From Hominenteromicrobium gallistercoris (lineage in GTDB: Bacteria; Bacillota; Clostridia; Oscillospirales; Acutalibacteraceae), in the NCBI GenBank assembly GCA_019119145.1, contig DWXR01000064.1:1-34847 (forward strand): DNA of 34,847 nt. Reading direction: 5' to 3'. Under the pieces are notes generated by a model. That model was not told the origin of the DNA, searched no databases, and saw only the letters and a list, made by a program, of their open reading frames with translations. The position numbers and the translations under genes are program-made. Numbering within the stretch: position 1 is the first letter of the stretch; the number at the start of each line of letters is the position of its first letter. Positions 1 to 6,747 of this stretch are shown here, in pieces.

Positions 1-651
1 TTCAGCACCGCCCATAAGCCCATCTGACAATAGCTTTTTGGCCTGTGCTTTATCGAATGAAAAAGCATCTATCATATTTGACTGATTCAAGATGCACCAT
101 TGAACCCAAGGATCGCTGCAATCCTTATCCAGTATAAACTGATTTTTCTGTACAGGATTTGAAAGATACGGCAGATAGCCTAATCGACTGGATACGCTTA
201 TCATGATACGCTTTTTGGCAATGCGTACAAGCTCGGAGATAACATGTTCCTGATTTGGATACGTGTAAGAAATCGGTGCGTCAAATGACAGAACTAAATC
301 AAAAGCCTTTGCATGGTAAGTAGACAAATCCTCAAGCGCACCTTTGACGAATGTTATTCTGTCTGAAACGCCCGCTTCCTTCGCTAATTCCTTTGCCTTA
401 TCGATCATGGGCTGAGAAATATCAAAATGCGTTACTTTGCAGCCCTGCTTTGCAAGTAAGATGGAAAATCTACCGCAGCCCGCACCGCCGTCAAAAACAG
501 TTTCTATGCCGTCGAGATTGGCGAGCAATTCTTTTTCGATATGGCTCTTCTGAACGATATCGTCAATAAATGTTGTTTCACGACGGCTTTCCAATTCCCC
601 CTTATCCCTGAGATTCCACATGCGTTCGGATATTTTGCGACTGTATTCCAT
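1..651 (-). CDS. SAM-dependent class I methyltransferase (3' end outside window)
   Basis: The frame is open from an ATG at 651 to the window edge, giving 217 codons without a stop. Residues 52-62 (VFDGGAGCGRF) are the glycine-rich SAM-binding motif I of class I methyltransferases. The segment HFDIS a little later fits motif II with its acidic residue, and LVLSFDAPISY fits the motif IV region. The C-terminal part is missing, so the substrate cannot be guessed; a small-molecule methyltransferase (Methyltransf_11/25 type) is most likely. A ribosome site (AGGGG) lies 6-7 bases before the ATG and a good promoter lies upstream. Base composition is far more AT-rich than in the following genes, with many AAA, ATA and TTA codons, which suggests recent acquisition. 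Confidence 0.8.
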   Translation of the reverse strand, partial: MEYSRKISERMWNLRDKGELESRRETTFIDDIVQKSHIEKELLANLDGIETVFDGGAGCGRFSILLAKQGCKVTHFDISQPMIDKAKELAKEAGVSDRITFVKGALEDLSTYHAKAFDLVLSFDAPISYTYPNQEHVISELVRIAKKRIMISVSSRLGYLPYLSNPVQKNQFILDKDCSDPWVQWCILNQSNMIDAFSFDKAQAKKLLSDGLMGGAE

Positions 652-691
652 CTTACACCCCTGAATTTATGAGAGTTTTGTGCTCTTATAT

Positions 692-720
692 AGTTTACCA
701 TATTTGCTTGTTTAATGCAA
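692..720 (-). promoter_or_regulatory. sigma-A promoter for the methyltransferase
   Basis: On the minus strand TTGCAT (720-715), a 17-base spacer and TAAACT (697-692) lie about 40 bases before the methyltransferase ATG. The short inverted repeat GCTTG/CAAGC around 706-722 overlaps the -35 box. Confidence 0.6.
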
Positions 721-743
721 GCGATCCAAAGCAGAATATCCGC

Positions 744-1754
744 TTAGCCGAGGTCGATCGCGCGCTGAGCGCAGGCGTTCAGCTCCATGCCAGCGGTGTG
801 CCCGGCGAGGTATTCGTAGTACGCCTGTGCGCCGATCATCGCGGCGTTGTCGCCGGTCAGCGAGAGGTCGGGCATGTAGAGCGTGCGGCCCGTGCGCGCG
901 CATTCCTCGGTGAGGCGGCGGCGCAGCAGCCGGTTCGCCGAAACGCCGCCCGCAATGACGAGTTTTTTGTGGCCGGTTTCATCGGCGGCGCGCAGGAAGT
1001 TTTTCACGAGGCAGTCGACGACCGCCTTGCGGTACGAGGCGGCGAGGTCGGCCGTGTTGATCGTCTCGCCCTTCTGCTTCGCGTTGTGCAGGATGTTGAT
1101 GACGGCGGTCTTAAGGCCCGAAAAGCTGAAATCGAGCGGCGCGCCGTCCACTGTGGGGCGCGGCAGCTTGAAGGCCCGGTCGTCGCCGGACTCGGCGAGC
1201 CGGTCGAGGTGGATGCCGCCGGGGTAGGGCATGCCCATCGCGCGGGCGGCCTTGTCGAACGCCTCGCCGGCCGCGTCGTCGCGCGTTTTGCCGAGGACGC
1301 GCAGCGCGGTGTAGCTCGAAACCTCGATGATGTGCGAGTGCCCGCCCGAGACGACAAGGCAGAGGAACGGCGGCTCGAGCGCCGGGTTCGTGATGTAGTT
1401 CGAAGCGATGTGCCCGCGCAGGTGGTGCACCGGGATCAGCGGCAGCCCCGCCGAGAGCGAGAGTCCCTTGGCAAAGTTCACGCCGACGAGCAGCGCGCCG
1501 ATCAGGCCCGGCGCGTAGGTGACGGCCACGGCGTCGACGTCCTGCAGCGTCAGGCCGGCCTGCCCGAGCGCTTCGCGCACGACGCCGACGATCGATTCGC
1601 TGTGGCGGCGCGAGGCGATTTCCGGCACGACGCCGCCGTACAGCTTGTGTTCCTCCACCTGCGTCGCGACGACGCTGGAGAGCACGCGGCGGCCGTCTTC
1701 GACGACGGCGGCTGCGGTTTCATCGCAGGAGCTTTCAATGGCTAATATTTTCAT
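744..1754 (-). CDS. tsaD: tRNA N6-adenosine threonylcarbamoyltransferase TsaD
   Basis: 336 aa, the usual TsaD length. TsaD transfers the threonylcarbamoyl group from TC-AMP to A37 of ANN-decoding tRNAs (t6A), working with TsaB and TsaE in the cytoplasm. Visible signatures: N-terminal ILAIESSCDET, the metal-binding HHLRGH segment (His111 and His115), SGGHSHI in the ASKHA nucleotide fold, and FDKAARAMGMPYPGG. The start at 1754 gives the canonical MKILAIESSCDE; a longer open frame extends upstream but lies inside the preceding gene. The ATG overlaps the stop of the upstream P-loop gene by four bases, so the two are translationally coupled. The enzyme that makes its TC-AMP substrate is at 25188-26819 in this window. 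Confidence 0.97.
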   Translation of the reverse strand: MKILAIESSCDETAAAVVEDGRRVLSSVVATQVEEHKLYGGVVPEIASRRHSESIVGVVREALGQAGLTLQDVDAVAVTYAPGLIGALLVGVNFAKGLSLSAGLPLIPVHHLRGHIASNYITNPALEPPFLCLVVSGGHSHIIEVSSYTALRVLGKTRDDAAGEAFDKAARAMGMPYPGGIHLDRLAESGDDRAFKLPRPTVDGAPLDFSFSGLKTAVINILHNAKQKGETINTADLAASYRKAVVDCLVKNFLRAADETGHKKLVIAGGVSANRLLRRRLTEECARTGRTLYMPDLSLTGDNAAMIGAQAYYEYLAGHTAGMELNACAQRAIDLG

Positions 1755-2278
1755 GAGCAGTCTTTTGCCTCCGTTGCGCGCGCCGTAAAGGCGGAGAGCG
1801 CTTTCTGATTTCGTATTTCGATGAATTTCTGCGGGTAGGCGGACCGGAGCTTCCGGTACCGTTCGCGGATCCGTCCCGTGCGCCCGGTGTACAGAATCCA
1901 TTTTGCAAATTCAAGGTCCATCTTTTCGGGACAGCCCGCGCCCATGTCCGGCCGCGTTCTGCCGCGGTACTGCCGCGCGCGCTTTGCGGCGCGGTGCAGG
2001 CAGACAAAGCGGTTGAAGTTCAAAAAGATGATGCGGTCGGCCTTTTCGAGGCGCTCCTCGTAGTAGAGCGCGGAATAGTTGCCGTCGATGACCCAGCTTT
2101 CATTCCGGTCGAGGAAGGCGCGCACGAGCGCCTTTTCCTCCTCGCGCGCCCGCTCCACCCAGCCGGGCAGCCAGTGCACGCTGTCGAGATGCAGCACCGG
2201 CACGCCGTACGATTGCCCGAGCTGCGCGGCGAGCGTCGATTTTCCGCTGCCGCTGTATCCGATGATCGCAATGCGCAT
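1751..2278 (-). CDS. P-loop NTPase, DNA topology modulation (FlaR-like) kinase family
   Basis: 175 aa. Walker A GYSGSGKST at residues 7-15, then HLDSVHWLPGW and WVIDGNYSA, the pattern of the adenylate-kinase-like family often annotated as 'topology modulation protein'. IIFLNFNRFVCLHRAAKR is the expected strand plus lid helix. The true substrate of these proteins is unknown; a nucleotide or small-molecule kinase is the usual inference. An AAAGGAGG ribosome site lies about 8 bases before the ATG. It sits 14 bases after the PIG-L gene and overlaps tsaD by 4 bases, so it is the middle gene of a three-gene operon. Confidence 0.8.
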   Translation of the reverse strand: MRIAIIGYSGSGKSTLAAQLGQSYGVPVLHLDSVHWLPGWVERAREEEKALVRAFLDRNESWVIDGNYSALYYEERLEKADRIIFLNFNRFVCLHRAAKRARQYRGRTRPDMGAGCPEKMDLEFAKWILYTGRTGRIRERYRKLRSAYPQKFIEIRNQKALSAFTARATEAKDCS

Positions 2279-2292
2279 GCGCGGCCCTCCTT

Positions 2293-3114
2293 TTACAGGC
2301 CGGTCAGCAGCGCGCGGAGTGCATCGCCGACCTCTTCGCCGTATTCGCTGACCTGCCAGCTTTCCGCAAACCGGACGGCGTCGGCGAAATCCGCGCCGTA
2401 CTGGCGCCGCAGGCAGGCGCGCACGGCGTCGTCCACGTTGCCGTCGTCCGCCTCAAACTGGCGGCGCAGATACGCCTTGCGCTCCGCTTCCGTTTTGCCC
2501 GCGAGGTCCACGCGGTCGTCCGCCCACGGGAGCCAGTCCAGAAACTGGGAGGCGTGGCGGCACTCGACCTGAAACAGCGTTTCGCGGTCGCCGTCCGCCG
2601 GCCGCGCGAAGTCGGGCCGGAAGGGCTTCGGGTCCGTGAAGGGGTCGTGCCAGTAGAGGATGACCGGGGTGTAGCGCAGGGGCGGCGTGTCCGGGCAGAT
2701 CGCCGGCACGCCGAGCAGGTAGGCGCAGTCCTGCACGAGCTGGCCCGTCGCGCGGTGGTCGGGGTGGTAGTCGCAGGGGCGGTTTGTGAAGATCACGTCC
2801 GGCTGAAAGCGGCGGATCGTCCGCATCAGCGTCTCCCGCGCCTCGATGGACGGCGTCAGGCGGCCGTCGTCAAAGGGCAGGATCTCGTAGGTGACGCCGA
2901 GCAGGGCGGCGCTGGCCTGCGCCTCGCGGGCGCGCACGGCGGCGAGCTCTTTCCCGCGCAGCGTCTGGTGCCCGGCGTTTCCCGTCGTCATCGAGACGAA
3001 GCGCACGGTGCAGCCGGCCCGGACGAGCCGGGTCGTGATGGAATACGTGGAGATGTCGCAGTCGTCGGGGTGCGCGCCGATCATCATGGCGCGCAGCGGG
3101 GAAGCGTTTGTCAT
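2293..3114 (-). CDS. PIG-L/LmbE family N-acetylglucosaminyl deacetylase-like protein
   Basis: About 273 aa. The zinc-binding signature AHPDD is near the N terminus (GAHPDDCDIS) and the second metal motif is HPDHRATG in the middle, both diagnostic of the PIG-L deacetylase family, which removes acetyl groups from GlcNAc-type substrates. No signal peptide is visible, so a cytoplasmic role is likely. The ATG at 3114 directly precedes the conserved core. In-frame TTG (3117) and GTG (3126) codons, and a strong AGGAGG at 3154-3149 near the predicted transcript start, leave some doubt about the exact start. First gene of the operon with the P-loop protein and tsaD. Confidence 0.88.
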   Translation of the reverse strand: MTNASPLRAMMIGAHPDDCDISTYSITTRLVRAGCTVRFVSMTTGNAGHQTLRGKELAAVRAREAQASAALLGVTYEILPFDDGRLTPSIEARETLMRTIRRFQPDVIFTNRPCDYHPDHRATGQLVQDCAYLLGVPAICPDTPPLRYTPVILYWHDPFTDPKPFRPDFARPADGDRETLFQVECRHASQFLDWLPWADDRVDLAGKTEAERKAYLRRQFEADDGNVDDAVRACLRRQYGADFADAVRFAESWQVSEYGEEVGDALRALLTGL

Positions 3115-3156
3115 CAAGGGCACCTGCCTTTTAAAATCCGGAATTTGTCCTCCTGT

Positions 3157-3185
3157 ATTGTAGCACAGCGCGGGCCGCAAAACAA
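3157..3185 (-). promoter_or_regulatory. promoter of the PIG-L / P-loop / tsaD operon
   Basis: Minus-strand TTGTTT (3185-3180), 17 bases, TACAAT (3162-3157) with a TGC extended -10. It lies back to back with the GH2 promoter. Confidence 0.65.
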
Positions 3186-3210
3186 GTGCGGGAAAGCGTG
3201 CGCAGAATGA

Positions 3211-3239
3211 TTGACAGGCATTTTTCCGCTTGCTATAAT
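3211..3239 (+). promoter_or_regulatory. perfect consensus sigma-A promoter for the GH2 gene
   Basis: TTGACA at 3211-3216, exactly 17 bases, TATAAT at 3234-3239, followed by the GGGAGG ribosome site of the GH2 gene about 32 bases downstream. Confidence 0.8.
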
Positions 3240-3283
3240 GAAGGCACCCGAAGTGGGGAGTGCAGAAACAGGGAGGAATTGCA

Positions 3284-5038
3284 TTGAAAAACTATATTCC
3301 GGATTATCCGCGCCCGCAGATGATCCGCACAGACTGGGAAAACCTGAACGGCGCGTGGGACTTCGCGTTCGACGACGCGGCGGAAGGCGAGAAGAACGGC
3401 TGGCAGGACGGCTTTGCGCCGCAGCACACGATCGAGGTGCCGTTCACCTACGAGACGAAGCGCAGCGGCGTCGGCATTGAAGCGCCGCACAACGACGTCT
3501 GGTATGCGCGCACGGTCACGGTGAAGCCGCACGACGGCCGCGTGCTGCTGCATTTTGAGGGCAGCGACTGGCACACGCGCGTGTTTGTGAACGGCCGGCT
3601 TGCCGGCGAGCACCGCGGCGGCTACGCGCGCTTTTCGTTCGACATCACAGACCTCGTCCACACCGGCGAAAACCGGCTTGCGGTGCACGTTTCGGACAGC
3701 CTGAGCCGCAGCCAGCCGCGCGGCAAGCAGCGCTGGATCCCGGAAAACTTCGCCTGCTGGTACGTGCAGACGACCGGCATCTGGAAAACCGTGTGGCTCG
3801 AGTACGCGCCGGAAAGCCGGATCGCATCGCTGAAGCTCACGCCGCAGATGGCGGAAAAGGCCGTGCGCGTGGAGGCGGCGGTGGAAGCGCCGGAGGACGG
3901 CGATCTGTACGTGCTCGTGACGGCGAGCTTTGAGGGCGTCACGGCGGGCCGCGCGCTCGCGAAGGTTACGGACGGCCGCGCGGACATTCTGCTGCACGTC
4001 GCGAACCGCGAAATCGCCGAATGGGACGTGCGCGCTTGGACGCCGGAGACCCCGAACCTCTACGACCTCGAGGTGCAGCTGCTCCGCGGCGAAGCGGTCG
4101 CAGACACGGTGCTCTCGTATTTCGGCATGCGCGAGATCCGCATTCACGGCAATCAGGTCTGCCTGAACGGCGCCGTGCTCTACCAGCGCCTGATCCTCGA
4201 CCAGGGCTACTGGAAGGATTCGCACCTGACGCCGCCGAGCGAAGCGGCGCTCGTGGAGGACATCAAAAAGATCATGGCGCTCGGCTACAACGGCGTGCGC
4301 AAGCACCAGAAGACCGAGGACGAGCGCTTCCTGTACTGGTGCGACGTGAAGGGCCTGCTCGTCTGGAGCGAGTTCCCGGCGACCTATGTGTTCAACGACG
4401 ACGCGGTGGAGAACGTCATGCGCGAGTGGACCGAGATCGTCCGCCAGAACTACAATCACCCCGCGATCATCACGTGGACGCCGTTCAACGAGAGCTGGGG
4501 CATCCCGGATATCGCGGAGGACAAGCGGCAGCAGCGGTTCACCGAGGCGATTTACAGCCTGACGAAATCGATCGACCCGATGCGCCCGGTCGTCTGCAAC
4601 GACGGCTGGCGGCACACCGTCTCCGACATCATCACGCTGCACGACTATGAGGCGAGCGGCGAAAAGCTCTTCGCGTACTACACGAAAAACCACGCGGCGG
4701 TGCTCGAAAACGCGCTGCCGTACAGCGTGAACGGCCAGTTCTACCCGTTTGCCGAGGGCTACGGCTACCGCGGGCAGCCGATCCTCATCAGTGAGTTCGG
4801 CGGCATCGCGTTCGACAACGGCGAAAGCGGCTGGGGCTACGGCGACAAGGTGGCCGACAAGGCGGCGTTTGTCGAGCGGTTCGACGCGATCACGAGCGCG
4901 GTCAAGCGGCTCGATTTCTGCTGCGGCTACTGCTACACGCAGGTCACGGACGTCCAGCAGGAGATCAACGGCCTGATGGACATGGAGCGCAATTTCAAAA
5001 TCGAACCGGAGATCATCCGGGAAATCAACCTGCGGTAA
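3284..5038 (+). CDS. glycoside hydrolase family 2 (beta-galactosidase/beta-glucuronidase superfamily)
   Basis: 584 aa from a TTG at 3284, which has GGGAGG at an ideal 7-base spacing; an in-frame GTG at 3260 lies before that ribosome site and is unlikely. Domain order fits GH2: N-terminal jelly-roll sugar-binding domain (about 1-175, with LNGAWDFAFD and WYARTVTV), immunoglobulin-like domain (about 180-275), then TIM barrel. The acid/base Glu403 lies in FNESWG and the nucleophile Glu504 in ISEFGG. There is no signal peptide, so it should act in the cytoplasm on imported oligosaccharides. Whether it is a beta-galactosidase, glucuronidase or another beta-glycosidase cannot be read from the motifs. 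It is a single-gene unit with its own promoter and terminator. Confidence 0.92.
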   Translation: MKNYIPDYPRPQMIRTDWENLNGAWDFAFDDAAEGEKNGWQDGFAPQHTIEVPFTYETKRSGVGIEAPHNDVWYARTVTVKPHDGRVLLHFEGSDWHTRVFVNGRLAGEHRGGYARFSFDITDLVHTGENRLAVHVSDSLSRSQPRGKQRWIPENFACWYVQTTGIWKTVWLEYAPESRIASLKLTPQMAEKAVRVEAAVEAPEDGDLYVLVTASFEGVTAGRALAKVTDGRADILLHVANREIAEWDVRAWTPETPNLYDLEVQLLRGEAVADTVLSYFGMREIRIHGNQVCLNGAVLYQRLILDQGYWKDSHLTPPSEAALVEDIKKIMALGYNGVRKHQKTEDERFLYWCDVKGLLVWSEFPATYVFNDDAVENVMREWTEIVRQNYNHPAIITWTPFNESWGIPDIAEDKRQQRFTEAIYSLTKSIDPMRPVVCNDGWRHTVSDIITLHDYEASGEKLFAYYTKNHAAVLENALPYSVNGQFYPFAEGYGYRGQPILISEFGGIAFDNGESGWGYGDKVADKAAFVERFDAITSAVKRLDFCCGYCYTQVTDVQQEINGLMDMERNFKIEPEIIREINLR

Positions 5039-5049
5039 AGGGAAAAACA

Positions 5050-5094
5050 GCGGGGGATGCTTTGCACGGCGCGAAGCGTCCTCCGCGTTTTTTT
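5050..5094 (+). terminator. rho-independent terminator after the GH2 gene
   Basis: A 13-bp stem with two G-U pairs (5050-5062 with 5074-5086) is followed by a run of seven T. Confidence 0.8.
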
Positions 5095-5104
5095 GAGAAT
5101 GGAA

Positions 5105-5133
5105 TTGCCTTTTGCGCCGCACCGTGCTAAAAT
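5105..5133 (+). promoter_or_regulatory. promoter of the metF-metH operon
   Basis: TTGCCT (5105-5110), 17 bases, TAAAAT (5128-5133), about 36 bases before the metF ATG. The leader is too short for a SAM or cobalamin riboswitch. Confidence 0.55.
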
Positions 5134-5169
5134 GGCAGTATACTTTATAGAATTTGGAGCGCAACCCCT

Positions 5170-6042
5170 ATGAGAATTTCTGAGATCCTGAAGACAAAGG
5201 CTGTGACGGTTTCCTGCGAGCTTTTCCCGCCGAAGCAGGGCAGCGAGCTTTCCAACACGCGGCAGATCGTGCGCGAGATCGCCGGCCTGCGCCCGTCCTT
5301 TATGAGCGTGACGTACGGCGCCGGCGGTTCGAACTCCCGCAATACGCTTTCGGTTGCGGAGGAGGTGCAGAAGAACGGCGTGACGGCGCTCGCGCACCTG
5401 ACGTGCGTCGGGCAGGACCGCGCATCGCTGCGCGCGTCGATCGAGCAGTTCCGGGCGAGCGGCATGGAGAACATCCTGGCGCTGCGCGGCGACATCCCCG
5501 CGGGGCAGACCGCGCCGGAGGTTTTCCCGCACGCGAGCGACCTGATCCGTGAGATCCGCGCGATGGGCGACTTCTGCATCGGCGGCGCGTGCTACCCCGA
5601 GGGGCACCCGGAGTCGAAAAACAGCGTGGCCGACATCGACGGCGTGCGCCGCAAGGTCGAGAGCGGCTGCGAATTCCTGACGACGCAGATGTTCTTCGAC
5701 AACAACATCCTCTACAGCTATATGTTCCGGCTTCTGAAAAACGGCATCGACGTGCCGGTGATTGCGGGCATCATGCCGGTCACGAACGCGAAGCAGATCG
5801 CGCGCATCATCGGGCTGTCGAACACGGTGCTGCCGCCGCGCTTCAGGGCGATCGTCGACCGCTTTGCCGATAATCCCGCCGCGATGCGGCAGGCGGGCAT
5901 CGCATATGCGACCGAGCAGATCATCGACCTGATCGCAAACGACGTGACGCACATCCACATCTACACGATGAACCGGCCCGACATCGCGGGGCAGATCATG
6001 CAGAACCTCTCGGAGATCATCGAAAACCATGCGGCTGAATGA
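5170..6042 (+). CDS. metF: methylenetetrahydrofolate reductase MetF
   Basis: 290 aa, the normal length of bacterial MetF. It reduces 5,10-methylene-THF to 5-methyl-THF with FAD, supplying the methyl donor for methionine synthase. Typical signatures are CELFPPK near the N terminus, SVTYGAGGS, the LAHLTCVG strand, NILALRGDIP and the QMFFDN segment. ATG at 5170 is preceded by GGAGC. It overlaps the next gene by 14 bases, and the next two genes encode the two parts of cobalamin-dependent methionine synthase, so the operon runs from methylene-THF to methionine. Confidence 0.95.
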   Translation: MRISEILKTKAVTVSCELFPPKQGSELSNTRQIVREIAGLRPSFMSVTYGAGGSNSRNTLSVAEEVQKNGVTALAHLTCVGQDRASLRASIEQFRASGMENILALRGDIPAGQTAPEVFPHASDLIREIRAMGDFCIGGACYPEGHPESKNSVADIDGVRRKVESGCEFLTTQMFFDNNILYSYMFRLLKNGIDVPVIAGIMPVTNAKQIARIIGLSNTVLPPRFRAIVDRFADNPAAMRQAGIAYATEQIIDLIANDVTHIHIYTMNRPDIAGQIMQNLSEIIENHAAE

Positions 6043-6730
6043 GAAAGAGGCGCTGCGCTATCTCGGCTTCCGCGGCCGGCCCGCGGACCCGGAGACGGTG
6101 CGCGCCGTTCGGGAGATCGGCGCGGCGCTCGAAAAGAGTCTGCAGCCGAAGTGCGTCAGCCGCCGCTACGCGGTGCGGGTTTCGGACACGGCGGTGGAGC
6201 TCGACGGCTGGCGCATTGAAAGCGTGAAGCTCGCGCGCCATCTCCGCGGCGCCGAGGCGGCTTACCTGTTCGCGGCGACGCTCGGCGTGCAGGCGGACGC
6301 GATGGTCCGCCGCTATGCGGTGCGCGGCGCGGCGGCCGGCGCGGTGGCGGATGCGGTCTGCAGCGCGCTGATCGAGGACTACTGCGACGAGATGCAGGCG
6401 CGGCTCGCGGTGGAGGAGGCGCGGAACGGCTTGTTCCTGCGCCCGCGCTTTTCGCCGGGCTACGGGGATTTCGCGCTCGAGAGCCAGCGGGAGATCTTTC
6501 CGCGGCTCGCGTGCGAAAAGCGCATCGGCGTCACGCTGACCGATTCGCTGCTGATGACGCCGTTCAAATCCGTCACGGCGGTGATCGGCGTCACCGCCTC
6601 GCCGGACTGCGCCTACAGCAAGTGCGCCGCCTGTACGAATACGGCCTGCGCGTTTCGCGCGGAGACGGAGGCGCCGGATAAAGTGCGCGAGAGCGCCGGG
6701 GCGGAAGGCTCCGGCGATGAAACGCCGTGA
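6029..6730 (+). CDS. free-standing methionine synthase activation-domain protein
   Basis: 233 aa. It resembles the C-terminal AdoMet-binding reactivation domain of MetH: RFSPGYGDF in the middle matches the SAM-binding loop of that domain (consensus RxSPGYxD), and it ends with a Cys-rich tail (DCAYSKCAACTNTAC) that could hold a metal centre. In enteric bacteria this domain is fused to MetH; here the downstream MetH lacks it, so this protein most likely reactivates oxidised cob(II)alamin with SAM in trans. It overlaps metF by 14 bases, and metH starts 17 bases after its stop. The Cys-rich tail suggests a redox partner function (inference). Confidence 0.88.
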   Translation: MRLNEKEALRYLGFRGRPADPETVRAVREIGAALEKSLQPKCVSRRYAVRVSDTAVELDGWRIESVKLARHLRGAEAAYLFAATLGVQADAMVRRYAVRGAAAGAVADAVCSALIEDYCDEMQARLAVEEARNGLFLRPRFSPGYGDFALESQREIFPRLACEKRIGVTLTDSLLMTPFKSVTAVIGVTASPDCAYSKCAACTNTACAFRAETEAPDKVRESAGAEGSGDETP

Positions 6731-6747
6731 AAGGAAAGGGTGAAAGA

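Noticed and set aside
3233..5164. Minus-strand open frame of about 640 codons opposite the GH2 gene
   Set aside because: Shadow of GH2; it runs across the terminator and promoter on both sides.
5039..5169. SAM or cobalamin riboswitch before metF
   Set aside because: The leader after the promoter is only about 30 bases; the hairpin seen belongs to the GH2 terminator.
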